Below are positions 24,143 to 35,457 of a DNA stretch of 64,000 nt, piece by piece. The DNA lies in contig JAIXMN010000001.1 of assembly GCA_025716815.1 (NCBI GenBank), forward strand, positions 992,001-1,056,000. Reading direction: 5' to 3'. This DNA comes from Dichotomocladium elegans (Eukaryota > Mucoromycota > Mucoromycetes > Mucorales > Lichtheimiaceae). Every line of letters begins with the position of its first letter. Within the stretch, counting starts at the first letter, position 1. Position numbers and translations under genes: made by a program. Below the pieces are notes generated by a model, which saw nothing but the letters and a program-made list of their open reading frames with translations, was not told where the DNA came from and made no database searches.

Positions 24143-24398
24143 ATGGAACCAATAACGCTCCTACCGACGGACGGCCATAAGTCAGTCATAATCGGATTCC
24201 TTTCCCAGTGGAGTCTTCTTTCCCTAGGTTACGCCGCTTTCGTGACCTGGTTGGCCTACATGATCACATGGTACATTGTGTACCCGCTCTACCTTCACCC
24301 AGCTGTGGCTGTCCCTGGACCCCCTGTCGACTGGATTCCCTTCGCGGGCAACTTTAGAGAGATTTTACGTGAAGAGGTGATGTTTCTTCTTTGTTTGA

Positions 24399-24438
<40 letters not shown>

Positions 24439-26163
24439 TGGTGGGTTTATAGTCAGAGTAGAAGCGTTTTAACTCAGTCATTAGGCTGGAGTTACAGCAA
24501 AGAAATGGAGCCTCGCATACGGCCCTATCTTTCGATCCTATGGTCCAATGAACTCGTTGCGTATCGGAATTACGGACCCTGACCTTCTCAAGCAGATCTT
24601 CACTCTTCAACAGTACGATTTTGTAAAGTCCCCCAGTACAGCACGCTTTTTGAGCAAGATCCTCGGTTATGGCTTGTTTTTGGCTGAGGTTTGGATCGCC
24701 CTCGTTGTGTTGGTGGTGGGGGAAGGTGTGCGAGAGAAAGGAAAAGGAGGGACGATGACGGCGATGAGGGCTTGATGATAGGGTAATGCGCATAAGCATC
24801 AGCGCAAGCTGCTCAGTCCGGCGTTTTCGCTCCAAGCAGTCAAGAAGCTGGTCCCGACCATCTACGAACCCGTGTTCGACCTCCTGAAGCGCTGGGAAAC
24901 TAGCTACAACAAAGCATCTGGTACCGTCATGGAGGTGGATGTGTCCCACTGGATGTCGCTCTTGGCACTTGACGTGATCGGGCTCGCTGCATTTGGTCAT
25001 GCATTTCGCTCGGTAGAACACGACGGCATACCAGGCAAAGCCAATAAGCTCAGCTGGGCCTATCGCCGCATCTTTGATCCTTCTAGACCAGTTCTCTTGC
25101 TCGTCCTTCGCCTCATTCTCCCTAGCTCTCAGCATCTGCCGATACAATACAATCGTAACTATAAAAAGGCACTGAACTGGCTCGCGGAGGAGAGTCAGCG
25201 GTTAGTAGAGCAAGGGATCGAACGGGTGCGGAAGAACAAAACTGCAGTGGACGAGCATGTAGCAAATGATCATAGTCTTTTATCGGTCATGGTGAACCTC
25301 AAGGGTGGAGAGGATGATGCTCATGCGGCTGGGTGCTGTATGTCGGCCGCCGAATTGCGCGAGCAGTGTATGACCTTCTTGGCTGCTGGGTAAGGGCTTT
25401 TCTCTCTGCTATAGTCTGTTTATTTGTATCCATATATTTTCGATCTTTGTTTGCGTGTATATCTACATATATCCATTAGGCACGAAACAACGGCGGTGTC
25501 TCTTTCGTGGTGTCTCTGGTTCTTAGCCCAGCACCAAGATGTTCAGGATGCACTTCGTGCTGAGGTGAAACCTGTCTTTGAGGCTGCAACCTCAACAGAC
25601 AAATCCACTCTTCCTAGCTTTGATACTGTCAACAAGTAACGTATCCTAAAGAGGACTGATCGCCCCAAGATTGTTTGATCACAAACAATAATGTTAGCCT
25701 CCATCTACTGAATAATGTCTGCAAAGAAACCATGCGAATCACACCTCCCGTGTCTGTCACCTCACGTATCCCTGAGAAAGACACTACCCTGGGTGGCTTC
25801 TTTATTCCTAAAGGCACTCCGATCTTCATCCATATCATGGCAGTTCATCATAACAAAAAGATCTGGGGCGAAGATGCAGAAGTCTTCAGGCCCAGCCGAT
25901 GGGACGAGGAACCCGCGGTGAAGGCATCGCCCTATGAGTATTTGCCCTTCCTTGCCGGTGGCCGCCAATGCATTGGTTACCGCTTCGCCTTGATCGAATT
26001 CAAGATCATTCTCGGCCATTTGCTCACAAAGTACCAATTCTTTGAAAAGCCCGGTTTTAGGCCCAAGAAAAAGGTCGAACTCACTTTGCGACCTGCACCT
26101 AACATGACCTTGTTGGTGAAACCTATTTCCGCCTCATCTGCATCGCCGTCACCACTTGAATAA
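24143..26163 (+). CDS. Cytochrome P450 monooxygenase, array member 1
   Basis: ER-anchored heme-thiolate monooxygenase. Five exons (24143-24376, 24485-24688, 24782-25389, 25480-25635, 25698-26163) in phase give 555 residues. An N-terminal membrane anchor (~30-55) precedes the Pro-rich hinge VPGPPVDWIPFAGNF. The oxygen-binding I-helix motif AAGHETTA spans the junction of exons 3 and 4. The ExxR motif is KETMR, and the heme loop FLAGGRQCIGYRFAL carries the Cys ligand. All invariant residues are present, so it should be active. It shares exon 1-3 layout with the two intact paralogs downstream but has an extra intron (25636-25697) in the region before the K-helix. Intron 1 holds an AT/GT microsatellite. 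Substrate is unknown, and fungal CYP family assignment needs alignment. Confidence 0.93.
24399..24438 (+). repeat. AT/GT compound microsatellite in P450 intron 1
   Basis: About 11 AT units are followed directly by about 9 GT units, close behind the donor site. It is a likely length-variable locus. Confidence 0.9.
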
Positions 26164-26641
26164 ATTGCGCTGGCTTCAGTTCACGCGTAACAAAGACACT
26201 TTTGAGCAATCTACTTGTTGATGTGTCGCGGTATCATTCTCAAGTAATATCCTTCAATGCGATCGATCAGGTCGTACAGTAGACATACATAATGTGCATA
26301 GGCGCTCGCGGTATTCATGTCCGTAACTGATGAAGATCGCTCATTTTAATCTCACACTTCCTAGTCGGGAGGTCATACAGGTCGGCACATACTGGAAAAA
26401 TAAATCACGCCCTCCATGGGCTTTTTCAAGTTTTTGCAGTGTAACGACGTATTCCAGCCAAACCACGAGGTTATTGATGGGTCATCAACGGACTGCACGC
26501 GGGCGGGCGCACGGAGACTATATATCTATATAGTTTGATATAAAAACAGAAGATCTGTCGGTTGTTGCAGTTATCTCCCTCCTGGAAATAAATCCTGGTC
26601 ATATGACGAGAACTGCACATATCAACTTTCGATGTATCAAC
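26164..26641. other. Spacer between P450 member 1 and the P450 pseudogene
   Basis: No gene seen. It probably contains the old promoter of the pseudogene. Confidence 0.45.
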
Positions 26642-27598
26642 ATGTCATCTGTCATCGCCACAATCCTTGTTGCCGGGCTTACGTACATCGTCACATAATC
26701 CGCTCTATTTCGGGACGCGGTTCGGCTGATTCCCTTTTCGGGTAATTTCCGGGGAAATTACAAGCATCGATGCAAGTCTAGAGGGAGAAGAAAGCGAACA
26801 TATGTTTCTCATCCGGGTTGGGTGGCATTTAACGACACCGCAAAAGTGAAACTGCTCTACGGTCCCATTTTCTGTTCGTATAAGCTTTTCAATGTACCAT
26901 GTGCCAACGTCGGCGACTCCACCCTCTTCAAAGAAGTACTTACTATCCAACAATATGTTTTCATAAAGACACCTATCATTATTCAATATGAGAGCAAGGT
27001 TTTAGTACGGACTACTCCTGGCAGAGGTATATATATATATATGTGCATGGTATCTTTTCTCTCCTTTCCTGTACAAAATATAAATTCCAACAGACAGTGA
27101 AGAACATAAGCTTCGCAATCCGGCCTTCTCCCTTCGCGCCACCTAGAATCTGATACCTATGATCTACAACCTTATGTTGGAGCTCTTCGAGCGCTAGGAG
27201 AATCAAGTACTTGACAATACCAATGGAAAACCAACGTCTGTCGTCATAACATCACGGATGTCCCGTGCGACGCTGGACCTGATTGTCCTTGCTGCGTTCG
27301 GAAAAGAGTTTAATTCGACAAGATACAACGAAAGCCCGGAGGGAAGGGTCAATGATCTTAGTTAAGCATACACCCATATTTTTTACCCAACCCAATCTCT
27401 CTTTTATCTCACCTTCTATGTGCCATTTCCACTTCTTCAGATACCTTGCTAATCCAAGCTGCTGCAACTATCAGAAGGCATCGCGATTGCTGGCTAAAGA
27501 AAGTCAGAGGCTGTCGATCAAGGCCCTGAGCGCTCGAGAACAAGGTGCAATTCTGCACTGCTTCCATCAGAAACGATAGTCTCTTGTCGCTCATAATC
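26642..27598 (+). pseudogene. Cytochrome P450 pseudogene, array member 2
   Basis: A dead sister of the flanking P450s. Pieces line up in order: an anchor start MSSVIATILVAGLTYIVT followed by an in-frame TAA, then the hinge remnant LIPFSGNFRGN, then LLYGPIF and FKEVLTIQQYVFIKTP, then EEHKLRNPAFSLRA, LDLIVLAAFGKEF, and finally RNDSLLSLI. The paralogs read HKHQRKLLSPAFSLQA, LDVIGLAAFGHAF and DHSLLSVM at those places. Homology ends at about 27,598, exactly where transposase-like sequence begins. The I-helix, ExxR and heme loop are missing, so the gene was cut in half as well as mutated. Confidence 0.85.
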
Positions 27599-28765
27599 CA
27601 CTCATGCACAAATGGGGATACACATACCGTAAAAACCACAAGGATGTGTACTTAGATGGCCGTGAGCCGGAAGATGTTGTGTCTTACCGTATTGAATGGT
27701 CTAAACGAATGATGGCCTACCGGCGAAGAAAGGAAGCGTACGAAGGGTAAATGAAGAGATAGTTGTTAAGCCTTCTTTGAACCATGGCAAAACGAAAATT
27801 GGTCTTAGTTACCCATGATGAATCCACTTTTTACGCAAATGACGGACAGGAACATCTTTGGCTTAGACAGGGTGAAAATGTGCTCCGAAAGAAAAGCACC
27901 GGTGGGTCTATTATGGTGTCTGAGTTCCAGTGTGCATGTCATGGAACGATGCGCTCTGGCCCATGGACATCCCGAAAGGTGTTTTATCCTGGTGCAAATC
28001 GAGATCAGTATTGGACAAGTAAGCAGCTTAAGGATAATGCGATCCCTCTTTTCAGTCTCCTGCATCCAGACAGTAAAGTGGTCTTCACTTTCGATCAAAG
28101 TAGCAATCACAATGCCTACTCCAGTGATGCGTTACTAACGCAGAAAATGTGCAAAGGCCCCCGGGTGGTGTGGCATACTTAACAATGAGCACAATCCAAG
28201 TAATCACGGGTTTCGGGATGGATTTTATTGCGACCAAGTTACTGAAGCAGTGGGACGTCAGAGTATGTACGAACATATCCAAGAGAACTTTGTGAAGCGC
28301 AAGAGGGGCCACCATATTATCATTGCGAAAAAAACAAAGTGTATGCCAGTTTAAGGGAATGAAAAGCATCCTAGAGGAGAGCGACATGTGGCCTAGAGAT
28401 GGACAAGACCAGCACCGTCCAGGGAAGAACTGGCAAGTCGACTGCAAAGGCGATGAAGCTGCTGAGAGCAGATGCTGTATAAAACATCTTTTAACTGCTC
28501 AGCCAAACTTCAAAGAACAAAAACAGCTCTTTGTGAGACAGTAATTGACGCTGGTCACATTCCCGAACTATATCCCAAGTTTCATTGTACTGGGGCGCAG
28601 CAAAGCGAGAAGCCCGCGTCAATTGTGATTACAGTTCTGCCTCTTTGAAGGAGAATATTTCGATGTTTCTTGATACGATTTCCCCGCTTGGTTCAAACAC
28701 AATATGATTAGGATATTTCAAGGAAGGTCTTGGCGATATATTGAAGCATATGCAAACGGTAAAAC
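27599..28765 (+). mobile_element. Decayed DDE-type transposase inserted in the P450 pseudogene
   Basis: Across several frames the plus strand reads a transposase of a kind frequent in fungal genomes: HKWGYTYRKNHKDVYLDGRE, then SKRMMAYRRRKEAYEG, then an open stretch of ~130 codons with KLVLVTHDESTFYANDGQEH and VVFTFDQSSNHNAYSSDAL. The last two are the first and second catalytic Asp regions. Downstream fragments include AGHIPELYPKFHC and SLKENISMFLDTI. Stops and frameshifts separate them, so it cannot be active. I do not know a firm family name. The left end abuts the truncated P450; the right end is not clear. Confidence 0.75.
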
Positions 28766-29718
28766 GACACCGAATCCATAGACATTGTCAGGTTCTCTGC
28801 CAGAAAATATAAGTCACATCGTCGCATTGGAGTTCACGACTGTGGTATTCTCCCAATATGGGATCGGAGTAGAAATTGAAAAAATTGAAAAAAAAATAAG
28901 GTTTAGGCGAATACAAATGAAATGCACCATACCAAAGGAAAGGAGTCCAAAACTCTCAAAAAGATGAGAAGGAAGCTTAGGCAATGTTTCATCCTTTACT
29001 GCAAGAATTTCCAGTTGCTATGTATGGTGGCCGGGTTGCACCTTGTCATGAGCGTGAATTTCCTAAATTGGAATTTTTGAAATGAGTCAAAATCCTTCCG
29101 TTCTTTATTCCCCAACGATAATAGGCTTAGACAGTGACGAACACAACCCGAAACGCATACTCTTCGCTATAGATATACATTCCATATGATACGGGGGAAT
29201 GCCCCGAGCAGTTTATGGAACTATGGCAGGTGTAGTAGCTAATTTGACCTATTGCGCCTCAATTTATAGCAGTTGTTCCGTTTCGATCAAGACCTACTAA
29301 AGTAAACATAGCGGTAAGTGCCGGCGTCATGCGCTGAATTCATGCTTGGTTCCGATTACTTACTCAGTATATACAACGGCACCACGTTTTTCTGATAGCA
29401 TCTAACCTATCGCACATCAATCAGCTAATATTCCAAAGTGCTTAGAACTGGTGCATCTATTTTATACTTGAACTATTACAGCACTCAGAGAGGAGAGCAA
29501 CAGAAACATATGGCACTCTCCCGAGGTCACACCACCATACGAGCTTTTGAACAAATCGGCTTCACTCCAAATCCTCCTCTGACACGGATTTTCCCGTCAC
29601 TAAGCGAATTTAGCAACGATGATTCATCGTATCTTCCCCAAAAAATACCGAGAACAGCATAAATAATGCTAATTAACGCTCTCCTCCATGCGTCGCCCAT
29701 CCTTTCCCATCTGAAGAC
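28766..29718. other. Spacer, likely transposon-flank debris
   Basis: AT-rich with no supportable gene. I looked here for the missing C-terminal half of the P450 pseudogene (I-helix, heme loop) and did not see it. Confidence 0.45.
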
Positions 29719-31586
29719 ATGTCCTTTCTTAGAAGCGTGACACTCGAATCTATAATCCAGCTTGCCAGAGACCAATTTGATAATCTATCGATGGATATAT
29801 TACAAAATCAGCTAAAGAGGGCCCAACTGGACAAACCGGGCAAGTTCTCCATTGCCGCAGCAATCCTCACTACCAGCTTAACATACTACGTTGCAAAGAA
29901 CATCATTTACAGGCTGTATTTTCATCCTCTGGCTAAGTTACCGGGGCCATCTGTCAGCTGGATCCCTTTTCTTGGCAATTTTCCAGAACAGATCAGAGAG
30001 GAGGTACAGTGAGCTTTTGAGAAATTCTCGCCCTCTCCCTGCAGTATAGCGACGATGCTCACATGCCTGGTCCCAGACACCTCACTTCACGAAGCGGCTA
30101 GCTAAGCAATATGGGCCAATTTTTGTCACTCATGGATTATTTAATCGACCTGAGCTTCATGTCGCCGATCCAGTGCTCTTTAAAGAAGTTCTTACAACTC
30201 ATCAATACGACTTTCCAAAGGCACCTGAAGGTGCTCGCTTCCTGTCCCAGGTCTTGGGAGATAGTCTCTTAGTAGCAGAGGTTTGTAACAAAACTGCGAT
30301 ATAAATATTTATACAATACTCTGATTCTTTGATCCAAAAAAAAACACTTTCTGTAGGGTGACGAGCACAAACGCCAGCGTAAACTGCTCAATCCTGCATT
30401 TTCAATTCAGTCCACAAAGAATCTTACCCCATTTGTCTATGGTCCTATGCTTGAGCTCTTTAAACATTGGGATGCCATTCTCCGGGGCAGTAAAACCCCC
30501 GTTTCCGTTGAGGTGTCGCGGTGGATGTCCCACGTGACCCTTGACGTGATTGGTCTTGCTGCTTTTGGAGAAAATTTCAACACGGTGAAGCACGACGGCG
30601 ACAGTGAAAAAGTCAACAAACTGAGTGAAGCATTTCGAATCATTTTTGATCCGACTACGCCGACACTCCTCATCATTCTGCGTTTCGTGCTTCCTTTTAC
30701 CAAGTATATTCCAATAAAGCGGAATCGTGACTTCCTGCAGGGCGTCAGATGGCTCCGACAGGAAAGCGAGGCTCTCGTGCATCGTGGGATTGCGCGCGCT
30801 CGATCGGGCAGCAGCACCAGCAAGGCTAACTCGCGCAGTCTACTATCGATTATGGTGGACTTAACAGATGACCAAACTGGCAACGCTATGACACCAGAGG
30901 AGATCCGAGAACAATGCATGACGTTCTTGACGGCAGGGTAAGCTGCTAATATATGTTGTATAAAGAAGTGTTCTTAATTATAGAATAGTCATGAAACTAC
31001 CGCGCTCTCTTTGTCTTGGTGCCTTTGGCTCCTGGCTCAGAATCAGAGTATTCAAGACCAGCTCCGTGCCGAGGTCACGCCTGTCTTTATAAACGTGGAT
31101 CTGGCTGACCCATCCACCTATCCAGACCTTGACATTGTCGACAAGTTGCATGTCCTCAACAACGTTTGCAAGGAGAATTCCCGACTGATCCCTGTCGTTC
31201 CTATTACTTACCGCCAGTCCATAGAGGATCTAAACCTTGCGGGCTATTTTATTCCCAAAAATACTTACACGGTGATCCCGTTAGTTGCTATCCACCACGA
31301 CAAAAGAATCTGGGGCGACGACGCAGAAGTTTTTCGACCAAGCCGATGGGACGAAGTTCCAGCTTCCAAGGTGACACCTTACGAGTACTTGCCCTTCCTT
31401 GCGGGTGGTCGCAAGTGCATTGGGTATCGCTTTGCCTTAGCCGAGCTGAAGATCATCCTCGGCCTCTTGCTCACAAAATACCAATTTTTCGAAAAGCCAG
31501 GTTTTGAAGTGAAACAAACAATGGAAATCACCTTGAGACCGTCACCCAACATGACACTTCTTGTTAAATCAGTTGCATCGCAATAA
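29719..31586 (+). CDS. Cytochrome P450 monooxygenase, array member 3
   Basis: ER-anchored P450. Four exons (29719-30003, 30077-30280, 30357-30937, 30989-31586) give 555 residues. The N-terminal anchor FSIAAAILTTSLTYYVAKN leads to IIYRLYFHPLAKLPGPSV, a stretch nearly identical in member 4. The I-helix is TAGHETTALS, formed over the last splice junction. ExxR is KENSR and the heme loop is FLAGGRKCIGYRFAL, so the active site is complete. Unlike member 1, exon 4 runs without interruption through DKLHVLNN, where member 1 has an intron. Transposon relics flank it on both sides. The substrate cannot be told from the sequence. Confidence 0.93.
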
Positions 31587-32044
31587 AGTTTATATAGGAT
31601 ATTATGCGTTGTTCGGTAGCACCATACATAATGATGAATACTAGAAGGTAGTCCACGGATTCAAATATATGTTTTTTTATTGGGGACGGAGTCGAAGAGT
31701 TGTCGTTCAAAGATGTGACATATTCCATACAGTCGTGGTGTTGCCATTTGTTCTTGTTTATTGGCGAGCTATAATCAGCTCATCATCTTTTGCTTCAGAA
31801 GTTCTCTCCTACTTAACCGACGGTCATTTTAAAGATAGAAAATGTATAAGATGCAGTTCGACCAGAATATTTTCAACATTCACGACACTCGCATTATGGC
31901 TTGGGGGTATATACTTCCGTCCGATAGGAAGACAAAGGTATACAGTAATATTATGTTTTTCACGTTTGGGATGATATGAAAAGCTCGTTTTCTGATTGCC
32001 AACCTTACTCACGTTCGTTGTTTTGCAGCTCTCTGGCTTCTTGC
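31587..32044. other. Spacer between P450 member 3 and the Harbinger relic
   Basis: AT-rich 3' flank. No gene or repeat boundary identified. Confidence 0.45.
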
Positions 32045-33322
32045 TCACTCAAGAGCTGACGTTGACAAATGCCACGTCGTTCGAATCCACGCGAGCATCA
32101 CCACCAACAAACATCTCGAATTCTTCGGCGACCTCGTCATCTGCTCCATCCTCGATATCGACAACGACATATAAATGCTTCCACAAAGCACGCCAGCGGG
32201 TGAGAGGGCACCGAAAGCATGCTCAATTGCAATACGAGCGCTGGAGTGGGCCAGGTTGAACCGTTTTTTGCTATCCGCCATAGTTCCACAAGGGAAAGGA
32301 GTGATAACCGTGGACATCAGAGGGAAGGCAGAATCTACAGAAATCATTGTCTTTTGTAAGTATAACTTGGTGATTGTTGGCATACCCCGCTGCGATGTAT
32401 GTGTTGCCCATGCACATGCGTTCAGGCATGATCAACAAGTTCTTGTAAAGCGCACTTGATGTGAAAGACGCTCATCATGCATGCGACCTTCATATCGGTA
32501 AACACATCAGGATTTTGCCTCGCCATTACATCCTTTACATAAGTAAAACGCATACTGTCATCACAGACAGCGAGCAACAGAATGGATGCATTGTTTTTGC
32601 GGTCAACATATGCATATCCATTTGCACTCGGCTTCTGGATGACACAGAGCTTTCCATCCATCGCCTCAATCACCCAGGAGATACGCGGTCTTCTTGGAGT
32701 TCCACTGTTTTTGAACCCATCTGCAATGCCCATTGCTCGTTGGATGTCATCTTTGGCCAACTCGTTGCATGGCTCGCATAAACTGATCAGTGAAGTTGTT
32801 GTACGAGCCGTCCTCAATGCCCAACGTTTCCTTCATCAAGCGAAAGCCAAAGTGGGAATTCGCAAAACGCCCGAGGACCCCGGTCACTTGTATCCATACC
32901 GGATACCCACCTCTTGCAACACTACCGATGTATTCGGGATCATTTGAAAGCTCATTGACGAGCCTCTCAAATGCAACACGTGTAATCCGATAGTGCTCCT
33001 TGAATCGGTCACGACCAGTGGCGCTATCGCTCAGTTGGGGATGTCGAACAGTCTACCAATGGGTCTGTTCGTACGATCAAGGGTGCTGTTCTCTTGATGT
33101 TGGGATAGCCGGAGAAAGACTGAGCACGCGTAAAAGATATCCCTCTGTACAATTCGAATTCGAATTGCAGCTTCCATGGCCAGCGAAGAGGACAGATGCC
33201 AAGATCGTTTCGTCCTCGGCATCTTGGGCAGTAAGCATCTCGTAATTGAGTATATCATGATCCAAAGTGCTGTCTGCGATCGTCATGATCTCGTGTTCTG
33301 AAATGCTGGTGTGCGCAATCAT
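32045..33322 (-). mobile_element. Decayed PIF/Harbinger-type transposase
   Basis: Read leftwards, fragments of a DDE_Tnp_4 (HARBI1-like) transposase appear in order: an acidic start (MIAHTSISEHEIMTIADSTL), then EHYRITRVAFERLVNELSND, then VIEAMDGKLCVIQKPSANGY with the first catalytic Asp, NASILLLAVCDDSMRFTYV, VDSAFPLMSTVITPF with the second Asp, and RFNLAHSSARIAIEHAFGAL with the catalytic Glu. All three catalytic residues survive, but at least three frame breaks separate the pieces, so it is a relic, probably fairly young. The partner Myb-like protein of such elements was not found. It sits between two intact P450 genes. Confidence 0.85.
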
Positions 33323-33644
33323 TTTAAAAGTATTGTTAAAGGCGTGTGCAGAAGCGTCGCAGGTAGGTTAAGTGATATTACCAGTTTTTTGCGTAAAAGG
33401 TTACTGAGCTTCGATATATGGGGCTTCCATAAAAGGTGCTGCTCCCTTTAACTGATGTAATGTGAGAAGCTAATAGTAGTAACCGAGAGTTGAAAGCCAT
33501 AATAAACGTCACCCCGCTTTTTATCGCAAGGCCTCGTCAACCTTCCTGAATTGGAATTAGCGATTATTTGTCAAGATAAATGCGCGACACTCCGCCAGTG
33601 TTTGTATATTTTTTCTTCACTTCTGCATCTGTTCCTTTATCAAC
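33323..33644. other. Upstream region of P450 member 4
   Basis: Probable promoter of the fourth P450. No clear TATA element or other feature seen. Confidence 0.45.
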
Positions 33645-35457
33645 ATGACACTGCTACATCTGCCATGGGATAAAGCTCAGGGACTGCTCATCGAAGGTTT
33701 CCCAATGGACATAACGGACAAGTATTTGATCACAACAGCTGTCCTTGCTACCGGACTCGCGTATTACGTCGCAAAAAACATCATTTACAGGTTGTATTTT
33801 CACCCTCTGGCTAACCTTCCTGGTCCACCTGTCGACTGGATTCCATTCCTTGGTAACTTCCGTGAAATCCTGAGGGAGGAGGTAATCTGCTCTTCATGTC
33901 ATCCCACTCGCGCGTCCATTAATGCGATAATATTGAGACATACAAAATCAAATTCAGACAGGTGCCCCGCAGAAAAAATGGGCAAAACAATATGGTCCCG
34001 TCATTCGCTATTATGGTCTATTTAATCGTCCGAGGATTGCTATCACAGATCCGGTCCTCCTTAAGCAGGTGCTCACCATTCAGCAATATGACTTTGTCAA
34101 AACACCTGAAGGCGTCCGCTTTCTGTCGAGAGTTCTAGGTCACGGGATCTTGGTAACAGAGGTTCGTACTGTTAGTAATTGGCTTAACGCATAGCACAGG
34201 GTAAACATGACAATTTTGTACAGGGTGACATTCACAAGCGCCAACGGAAACTTCTCAATCCTGCTTTCTCTCTCCAATCAACAAAGGATCTTGTACCAGT
34301 TATCTACGAGCCTGTGTTTGAACTTTTTAAGCAGTGGGACACTGTATTCACTAATCCCAACGAGCCGGTCGCTATGGATATATCGCGATGGATGTCCTAC
34401 GTAACACTTGATGTTATCGGTCTTGCCGCCTTTGGCGAGCATTTCAAAACGGTCCAGTATGGAGGTGACAGCAATAAGGTCAGCCGATTGAGCCAGGCAT
34501 ATAGCACCCTTTTTGATCCCAGCGCCCCAGCGGTTTTAAGCGTTCTTGGTTTTATCATTCCGTTCTTTCGCCATATTCCCATTAGGCACAACAGGCAATA
34601 TAAACAGGCTGTGCAATGGTTGCAAAAGGAGAGTGATGCATTGGTGCACCGGGGTATTGAGCGCATAAGATCAGGAGACTTCAAAAGCGACCGGAGCTTG
34701 CTATCCATCATGGTTAACTTTGTTGACGATCGCACCAGCAAAGGGATGACGCCCGACGAGATTCGAGATCAATGCATGACCTTCCTGGCAGCTGGGTAGG
34801 TTTACACTAAAGATTTGCTTATTCTGAATGAAGAAGACATTCATCCTTCGAAATAGTCACGAAACTACAGCAGTCTCTCTATCATGGTGTCTCTGGCTCC
34901 TAGCTCAGAACCAGGACGTCCAGGACCAGCTTCGTGCCGAAGTCACACCTGTCTTCAGAGACATTGATTTTGCAGATAAATCCAATTATCCAGACTTCGA
35001 TGCGGTCGACAAACTTTGCTTCCTCGACAATGTATGCAAGGAGAACTCTCGATTGATCCCCGCTGTTCCAATGACCTCCCGCCATTCCATCAAGGACACA
35101 ACCCTGGGCAAATACTTTATCCCGAAAAATACCATTACATTTATTCCTATTATAGCTCTTCACCACGACCCGAAAATCTGGGGCGCGGATGCAGAAGCAT
35201 TCAGGCCCAACCGGTGGGACGAGATACCTGCAAGTAAAGCGTCCCCCTACGAATACATGCCCTTCCTCGCTGGCGGCCGGAAGTGCATAGGTTATCGCTT
35301 TGCATCCATCGAGCTGAAGATCATTCTTGGGCTTCTGCTCACAAGATACCAGTTCTTCGTGAAACCAGGGTTTGAAGTGAGGAAGAAGACAGCCATCACC
35401 ATGCGTCCTGCTCCCAACATGACTCTTCTTGTGAAACCAGTGGAAGCGCCCCTTTAG
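33645..35457 (+). CDS. Cytochrome P450 monooxygenase, array member 4
   Basis: ER-anchored P450 of the same clade. Four exons (33645-33881, 33958-34161, 34224-34795, 34857-35457) give 537 residues, the shorter length coming from a short N terminus. The anchor is followed by IIYRLYFHPLANLPGPPV. The I-helix AAGHETTAVS crosses the exon 3/4 junction. ExxR is KENSR, and the heme loop FLAGGRKCIGYRFAS keeps the Cys ligand. Exon 2 has the same 204-nt length as in members 1 and 3, which shows recent duplication. The single exon 4 lacks the extra intron of member 1. Member 4 resembles member 3 most in the anchor and in the loop after ExxR. Confidence 0.93.

Noticed and set aside
32070..32100. tRNA T-loop-like GTTCGAATCCACG
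   Set aside because: No matching acceptor stem, D-arm or anticodon arm upstream. It lies within the Harbinger relic.
24143..35457. P450 array as a secondary metabolite cluster
   Set aside because: No polyketide, peptide or terpene synthase, transporter or cluster regulator occurs in or beside the array. Only P450s and transposon relics are present.
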